Below, piece by piece: positions 58,201 to 64,000 of a DNA stretch of 64,000 nt. A program made the position numbers and the translations under genes. Position 1 is the stretch's first letter, and every line of letters begins with the position of its first letter. This DNA is from Pithys albifrons albifrons. Taxonomy: Eukaryota > Chordata > Aves > Passeriformes > Thamnophilidae. The notes under the pieces were generated by a model that was not told the DNA's origin, ran no database searches, and was given only the letters and a program-made list of their open reading frames with translations. The stretch spans positions 744,001 through 808,000 of the forward strand of contig NC_092480.1 of NCBI RefSeq assembly GCF_047495875.1, read 5' to 3'.

Positions 58201-61200
58201 TCCAAGGTGGCCCTGCCCATTCCCCCAAATCCAGAGGAAAGGACTTCCAGTCAACACAGGAAACTCGTGTAAAAGGAGATTAAAAACCAGAGACCTTGGT
58301 AAGAGGTCCTGGAAGGGAACAAAGTGAGCAGTGCAGGAGTTCAAGCCACAGTATTTCAGCCCAGAAGAGGGAAAAAAAATCCAACCTCCTGCTCCTAAAA
58401 AGAAAGGAGTGGGCAACACTCTGCTTATGGAGATTTCTCCCTCTCAGAAATTAATCCTGACAATACAAAGGCATAGACAAGAAAGGAACAACTCTCTGAA
58501 GAGCAACCAGGAAAGAGAAAGCCAAGTTTGGACAGGAAAGATGATTATTTTAACATAATAAAGGCTCCCCCCCTGCATTCTGAGAGAAGCTGGCTTGTGT
58601 TTCCTTCTACTCCCAGACTATAATAATGCCACAAACACTCAGCTACAATGAAAGCCACAGCAAAACAAAGGCCATTATATGAAATACATCTATGGCCAAA
58701 TTGAAAGAAAAAGAGAAAAACCACAAAGCCAATATTTTCAGGGCAAAAGCTCAATGCCCCTTGCCCACCCCTTCCATGGGGGCACCTGCAAATTGCCCCC
58801 CCTCTGTTGTTGCCCTCAGCAGGGAAATGCAGTTCCCACCACCCTGCAGTGCCAGGCAGAGGGTCTGGATGGTGCAGGAGAAGGAAGTGCAAAGGCAGAG
58901 GAGAGAATCAGCTTCTCCTGAGGTTAAGCCTCTGCCCAGCTCTCATTAAGCAGAAGTCAGGTCATGTCCTGAAGCATAAGAACTTACAACTTCCTATTCC
59001 ATTTATGCTTTCACATTTACAAGTCGGTAAAAAGTCTGATAAGCAACATAAATACCTACTCAGGGTTTCAATTATACCAAGTGACAAGGAACACCATGGG
59101 CTATTCTCCCACACTCCTTAGGAATTAACCCACATCAGCAGCTCCAGTTTGACGTTAAATTACCCTGGTTTTCCTGATGAAAGTCCTTCAGAACAGGGAA
59201 GGGCAGTGGAGGAGGAAGGAGGGCATGGAGGGACTGCAGTCCCCTCCTGTCTCAAAACCCCATCGTGGCCTTTTGTTACTCCTTCAGTTTTAAAGTTATT
59301 GTCACAAGTTCTTAAGGATGTCAACAATGAAGAATCCCATTGTTCTCCTAATTAATTCAGCAATCTCAGTGAAATAATACAAGCTGCAATTGTAATTCCA
59401 AGCTCACCCCTCGACCACTGGAATCAACTAATTAAATAACAATCAGTGCTACTGCTTGCATTTAGAAGATGGACTATTCCTTTTTATTGCTGCAATTAGG
59501 CAATGCACTCAATAATGGGAACGAAATACAAATTTACCCAGGAGCCCACTAAATGATGGCCATTCATACTTGGTTGTCCTTTCATCCCAGCACAAAAAGA
59601 TGGCAATTTTCCCCTTTCCCAGCTTGCTCAGCTCCAAAGGGCTCTGTGGAGCTGGAGCAGGTTCCAGCTGCAGACAGCCCTGCTGGACAGGCACAGCCTT
59701 TCTGCCTCCCACTCAGGATAACCTCTGGCTCTGATGAAGGTCCCTCCTAATCATCTCTCAGACTCCCCTGTCTATTGGATAGATCAGCCTGGGCTGCAGA
59801 CACTCCCAGGGACTGGGCTGGGCTGGCTGGGAGGGGGCAGAGCTGCTCCTGCTGCCTCAGAGCAGGGACAGAACTCACTCCCACAGGGACACCCAACGGT
59901 CCTGGCTGCTCACCCAGGGGTGTCTCCATCCCTGAAGAGTCACCCTCCTCTGCAGCACATCCAAACCCCCTGCAATGCCCAGGGTGGCACCTCTGAACGA
60001 TGCCCACACCACAGTAACTGCTGCAAATGCTAAAAATTCTAAATAGTGCTCAGAAAAACAGCTGGGGCTACAGTTACTCATTTTAAACGAGTCTTTCCTT
60101 CTCCTGTCCCACCCCTGCACCTCCAGGTCAAGGGTTCCAAGATTCTGTGCTTTACAAAGGGCACTGCCAACACTTCCCTCCCCCCAGTTCTTCCAGCCTT
60201 GTCCCACCTGAGCTGGAAAAATGCCCTGTGGGGTCAAGGCAGAGTCTTACACAAATTCCTACATCCTTCCCAGTGGGACACTGGACACCAAACTGGAGGG
60301 AATGGAGCACCCTGGTGGTTCCCAACCTCCAGCTGAGGGTTTCTGAGCAGCTCAGAATGAAAGGCTTGAGGGCTGGGACAGGAACAGGCACATCCCTCAC
60401 CAACTGCTGCCACAGGCAGGACAGCCCCCACTCCAGGGCATCACTTCATCACCAATCAAATATGATAATGAGCAATAAAACCAACTCCTAAAGCAGCTTT
60501 AACCCACCCCTTCCTTCTTCCCTCCTGTGCAGTAAATTCCCCTGGTTAAATGCAGAGGTGGCACCCCCATGGCTTGGCCTTGGGCAGCAGCAGGTCTGGC
60601 TGGACCTGGTTGGCATCGTCCCCAAGGGACACGGGGACACTTCTGGAAGCTTCTCCCAGGAGCCATTCCTGTAGCTCTCTCTGCCACCAGAACTTTGCCA
60701 CACAAGCCCAGCAGAGCAGAGCAAACCTCCCTGCTGGCACGTGAGTTCCTGTGATGCCACAAGCCCCCAGTGCTCAGCTGAGTGTCCCTCCCAGCCCTGC
60801 AGGCTCCAGGGCAGCACTTCCTGCTGGGGCTTCTCTTTCTGGCCATTCTGAGTCACAAAATTCACAGAAGCCAAATGCAGACTGCAAGACCACTGGGCCC
60901 AGGAGAGCCTGGCTGTGTTTGCAGGGATGGACAAGGGGGATTGCCTGAGACTTCATCAGCTCTTGTGCTGATGGCCCAGCCAGAGCAGAGGGAGATTGTC
61001 CTCCAGCTGCCCCTGCAGGGCAGGCAGGAGCAAGGAGGATAAACACAGAGGCCTGAGCCATCTAAGGCAGGTGAATTAAAGCTGAGACCACAGTGAAGGG
61101 ACTGCGAGAGTGTCTCTGACATGGAGAGATCACATGTCTGAGGGAACCACCAGCAAAGCCCCAGAGGGAGAACTCGCCACTGGCCCCCACCCTGGGGTGG

Positions 61201-64000
61201 TGACAACACACAGACAACCCAGCTGAGGAAGGAGCTTGTTTATATCCAAATCAACATGACTTCAGCACAGGTTCATAGCTGACCCTGTGCTCTGGAGTGT
61301 CTCAGTGGGGATCTGAGGTGTCCTCCCCCAGGACAGAGAGGAACTGCAGCCCAGCCAGCTTTGGGCCCAGGCTCCTGGAAGTTGGGATGGGAATCTTCCA
61401 GGCTCTCACTCCAATAAAGCAAAGATACACCCACTGCAGAAGCTCAGAGATAACTGGCAAGGACAGCAGCAGCAGGAGGAGGTGTGAAAATTAAATTGGA
61501 TAAAAGGCAGGTGTTTGGGGGGAGTGGAGGCAGGAGAGGTAGAGTAAGCAACTAAACAGAACAGGACTGGGATTGTGCTGCTGTCACTGGGCCTTCAAAA
61601 CATTTGCAAAATGCTTCAAGGAGAAGAAACAGAAGGAGTTTAAGCTGCATAACCAACCCAACACCCAGAGTCAAAGCACAAGTGTATCTTTGATGTGCCC
61701 TGGCCCTGCTGCAGAGGTGGGGGTGAGAAAATCCAACCTCCCAGTTGGGGTTGGGCTCCTGGGCACAGTCAGGAGCACCAGAGAAGCTGGAGGAGTTTCT
61801 GGGACTGAGGGATGTGAGGGCAGGGAAAGGAACTGCTCTGCCCAGCCCCTTCCTCCACCACAGAGCAGGACTGACCCAGGAGGCTGCTGAGTCCTGGGAG
61901 CCCGAAATGCTGCAGAGCCCAAGCTCAGCAGGCACAGCAGGGGGTGTTTGGGGAGCTGTGGGGCTGCCCTGACTGCCCCGAGGAGCTGAGATGCCCAGGG
62001 TGGAGGGGACTCACCCCAGCCTGGCAGCAGGGGCAGAGCAGGTCTGTGCTCTGCCTGAGGCACCAGCCCTGCTCACAGGAGGAGTTTCAGAGGAGGCAGC
62101 TTCAGAATAATGAACTGTGATTACACAGGATGGTGGCCAGAACACATTCAAGCTAAAGCTGGGGAGAATTTCTCAAATAGTTTTTGTCAAAGAATGGCCT
62201 TCTGCCAAAGATCAGTAATTTTGGCAATTCAGCCCCCTCACCAAGAAGTTTCCAGTTTTTCCCACAAACCCCTCAACATGCTCAGTTGCTGCCTCCATTA
62301 TTAGGGGTTACTGGAGAAAACAGCTCTTACCAAAGGCAAGAAAAAAGGGGAAAAGGAGCAGAAGGGAAAGGAGACCATGAGAAGGAGGAATGTGACTTTT
62401 GTTTTGCAGCTCCCAAACTGCTACTCTTTTCCCACCTATGTATTTTTGCTTTTTTGGAGCCTCCTCCAACTCTCACAGGTTTCCTCAAGCCTACACAGAG
62501 CAGGAGGCAGATGGGATAATGCAGGTTCCTCCCTGCCCTGTGTTTCCTCTGGCTGGTCAGCCCCAGGCTGAGGCAGAGGAGGTTCCCTTGGCCACAGGGA
62601 TGGGATCCCAGGCTGAGGGAGCAGGAGGAGAGGGAAGGGCTGACCAGCAGCAGGGACAGGACCTGCAGTCACCTCCTCTCCCCAGAGCAACTGTTCCCAT
62701 GACCTAAAAGGCAAGTGCCTGCATTCAGGGACACAGCAGTGCCTCCAGCCTGTGACATGAGCTAATACTCCAGCTGATTATACTATTCAGATATTTTTAC
62801 ATCTAAAATGTCACTGCTTTGCCTCCCACTTCAATGGCTTGGAGAAGTTTCCTGTAACAACTGCTGAGAACTTCCCTCCCCTGCCTGGATGTGGATGCCC
62901 AGCTTGGCCCTCCTTGGCTGCTGGGCTGCACTTTTCCACATTTTCACCCAGAAAAGGTGTCAATGGCCAGAGTCAGGTTTATTCCAAACGCTGTCCCTGA
63001 TTTCTGTGCCTTCCTTAAGGTATTTCCATTCCTGTTACCTGTTCACCACTGACAAGGATGCAGCAACAGAACAGCCAGAACAAGCCCCATGGTTTGCAAG
63101 CAGCAGCACATCAGGGTGCTCTGTGTGTTTGTTCTCATGTCTCTGCCCTCTGCTTCCCTTCCCCAGCCCCAGTACTGCCCTGCCAGTCACCCTGCCCTGC
63201 CCCAAACCCTCTGCAGCAGAGCCAGGCAGATGTTCCCTTCCTGCAGCTCCAGGACCAGCTTCAACTCCCGTTGGCATGGCCAGGACCTGGGCAGTGCCCG
63301 CAGTGACTGCCTGGCCCCTGCATGACCACAGCCAGAATTCTGCTTGGGGTTGTGCCCTCTGGGGAGCAAAGAGGCTGCCAACCTGCTCCTGCTCCCTGCC
63401 TGCCAGCTCAGGGCTGCAGGAGCTTGGGAAGAGCAGCTATTAATTACCCAAGCATAATGAACTAAAGCTCTTTGTAGCAGAGCTCTTGTGTTCCAGTCAG
63501 GAGTGTTTTGTCTCAGGAATCACTGACCTGGACATTTTGCCACTGAGCACACAAACCCAAGGGCTGCAGCTCTGGTGCTGAGCTCCCCCCAGTCCCTCTG
63601 CCCATGGCAGAGTCAGGACTTCACCTGTTCCCTCCTGCTTTTAACAGAAAAAACCACCCAAAGGTGTCTGGAGGCTTCTCCCCTAAAACAACAAGCAGCG
63701 GCTGCTCTAATTGGAGGCAATTCCTCCACAACAATTTGCTAAGTTGGTTTTATAGTGACCAAAAAAAGGCAAGATTTTTCCCTTTCCCAGCTGTTTATAT
63801 GAAGTCTGGTGGCCCATGGGTTGGTGCATCTCAGCTTCCAGAAGCCAAGAGATCATCAGAATTTATAATTCCTCCACGAGATCAGACCCTGCCATGGCCA
63901 GCCCCAGGTCTGGTTTTCACCCAAACCAAAAGATTTGGAGCACCTTGCAAGGAAAACCAGATGAACCTGAGCTGAGGGAGAATTAGGCCCAGCCTTTGCC
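55298..64000. other. Non-coding DNA to window end
   Basis: No coding exon, RNA gene or CR1 copy is recognised. Items are a small 15-bp repeat CCAGGCCCAGCAC at about 56028-56057, pyrimidine-rich sequence at 56520-56720, purine-rich sequence at 57060-57200 and 62330-62400, and AT-rich candidate conserved blocks at about 55660-55860, 58960-59080 and 59330-59560. Confidence 0.5.
56028..56057. repeat. Short tandem repeat, 15-bp unit, 2-2.5 copies
   Basis: CAGGCCCAGCACC is repeated in direct tandem and then decays into CAGGCACTG. Confidence 0.8.

Larger units (their letters stand above)
24174..64000 (-). other. Sequence upstream of the GRIK4 first coding exon (5' intron and/or 5' flank)
   Basis: Relative to GRIK4 transcription this is 5' of the first coding exon. 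In other vertebrates GRIK4 has distant non-coding 5' exons, so most of this is probably intron, but the transcription start was not found and the true extent is unknown. No protein-coding exon of a neighbouring gene was recognised. The content is described in the sub-entries: CR1 fragments, five large tandem arrays apart from the exon-covering one, short simple repeats, and AT-rich islands. Confidence 0.6.

Noticed and set aside
24574..64000. Exons of the expected upstream neighbour (ARHGEF12 in other vertebrates)
   Set aside because: No sequence resembling its RGS, PDZ or DH-PH segments was recognised, and the neighbour may lie far beyond the window.

Overview
This is vertebrate nuclear DNA, almost certainly from a bird. 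The evidence is many 3'-truncated CR1 retrotransposon tails with avian signatures (GGTTTGGGTTGGA / TCCCTTCCAACCCAAACC), CpG-poor and TG/CA-rich sequence, abundant GC-rich minisatellites, and one exon recognisable as avian/amniote GRIK4. The GC-rich, minisatellite-dense character would fit a microchromosome. GRIK4 lies on such a chromosome in chicken, but the window itself does not prove this. There are no bacterial-type genes, operons, rRNA, tRNA or CRISPR. Nearly all long open frames are chance frames or tandem-repeat artefacts.

The one gene identified is GRIK4 (kainate receptor subunit KA1/GluK4), transcribed right to left (minus strand). Its first coding exon sits at 24173-24042. It carries a short 5'UTR, the start codon at 24123, a signal peptide, the start of the mature chain (SPHSLRI), and a consensus donor site GTGAGT. 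Everything at lower coordinates should be the following intron. Everything at higher coordinates should be 5' non-coding intron or upstream flank. I could not recognise a second coding exon, a 5' non-coding exon, a promoter or a neighbouring gene.

Layout. 1-23.5 kb is intron with scattered CR1 pieces and an older transposon cluster (MIR-like SINE plus CR1/L3-like LINE at 9.4-9.8 kb). 23.5-24.6 kb is the striking part. The exon is squeezed between a roughly 22-copy G-rich minisatellite that ends about 18 bp past its donor site and a five-copy 80-bp tandem repeat that contains its acceptor site. 24.6-64 kb is non-coding, with more CR1 fragments and five further tandem arrays: a 24-mer at 31 kb, a 22-mer with about 40 CACGTG E-boxes at 39.3-40.7 kb, a 40/48-mer at 41.6-42.0 kb, a 14-mer family at 49.1-50.1 kb and a 91-mer at 54.9-55.3 kb. 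Several AT-rich, homeodomain-motif-rich stretches are candidate conserved non-coding elements.

Main points for follow-up: the repeat-multiplied splice acceptor of GRIK4 with its upstream reading frames, the sandwiching of this exon by two VNTR-type arrays, and the E-box/CpG minisatellite.
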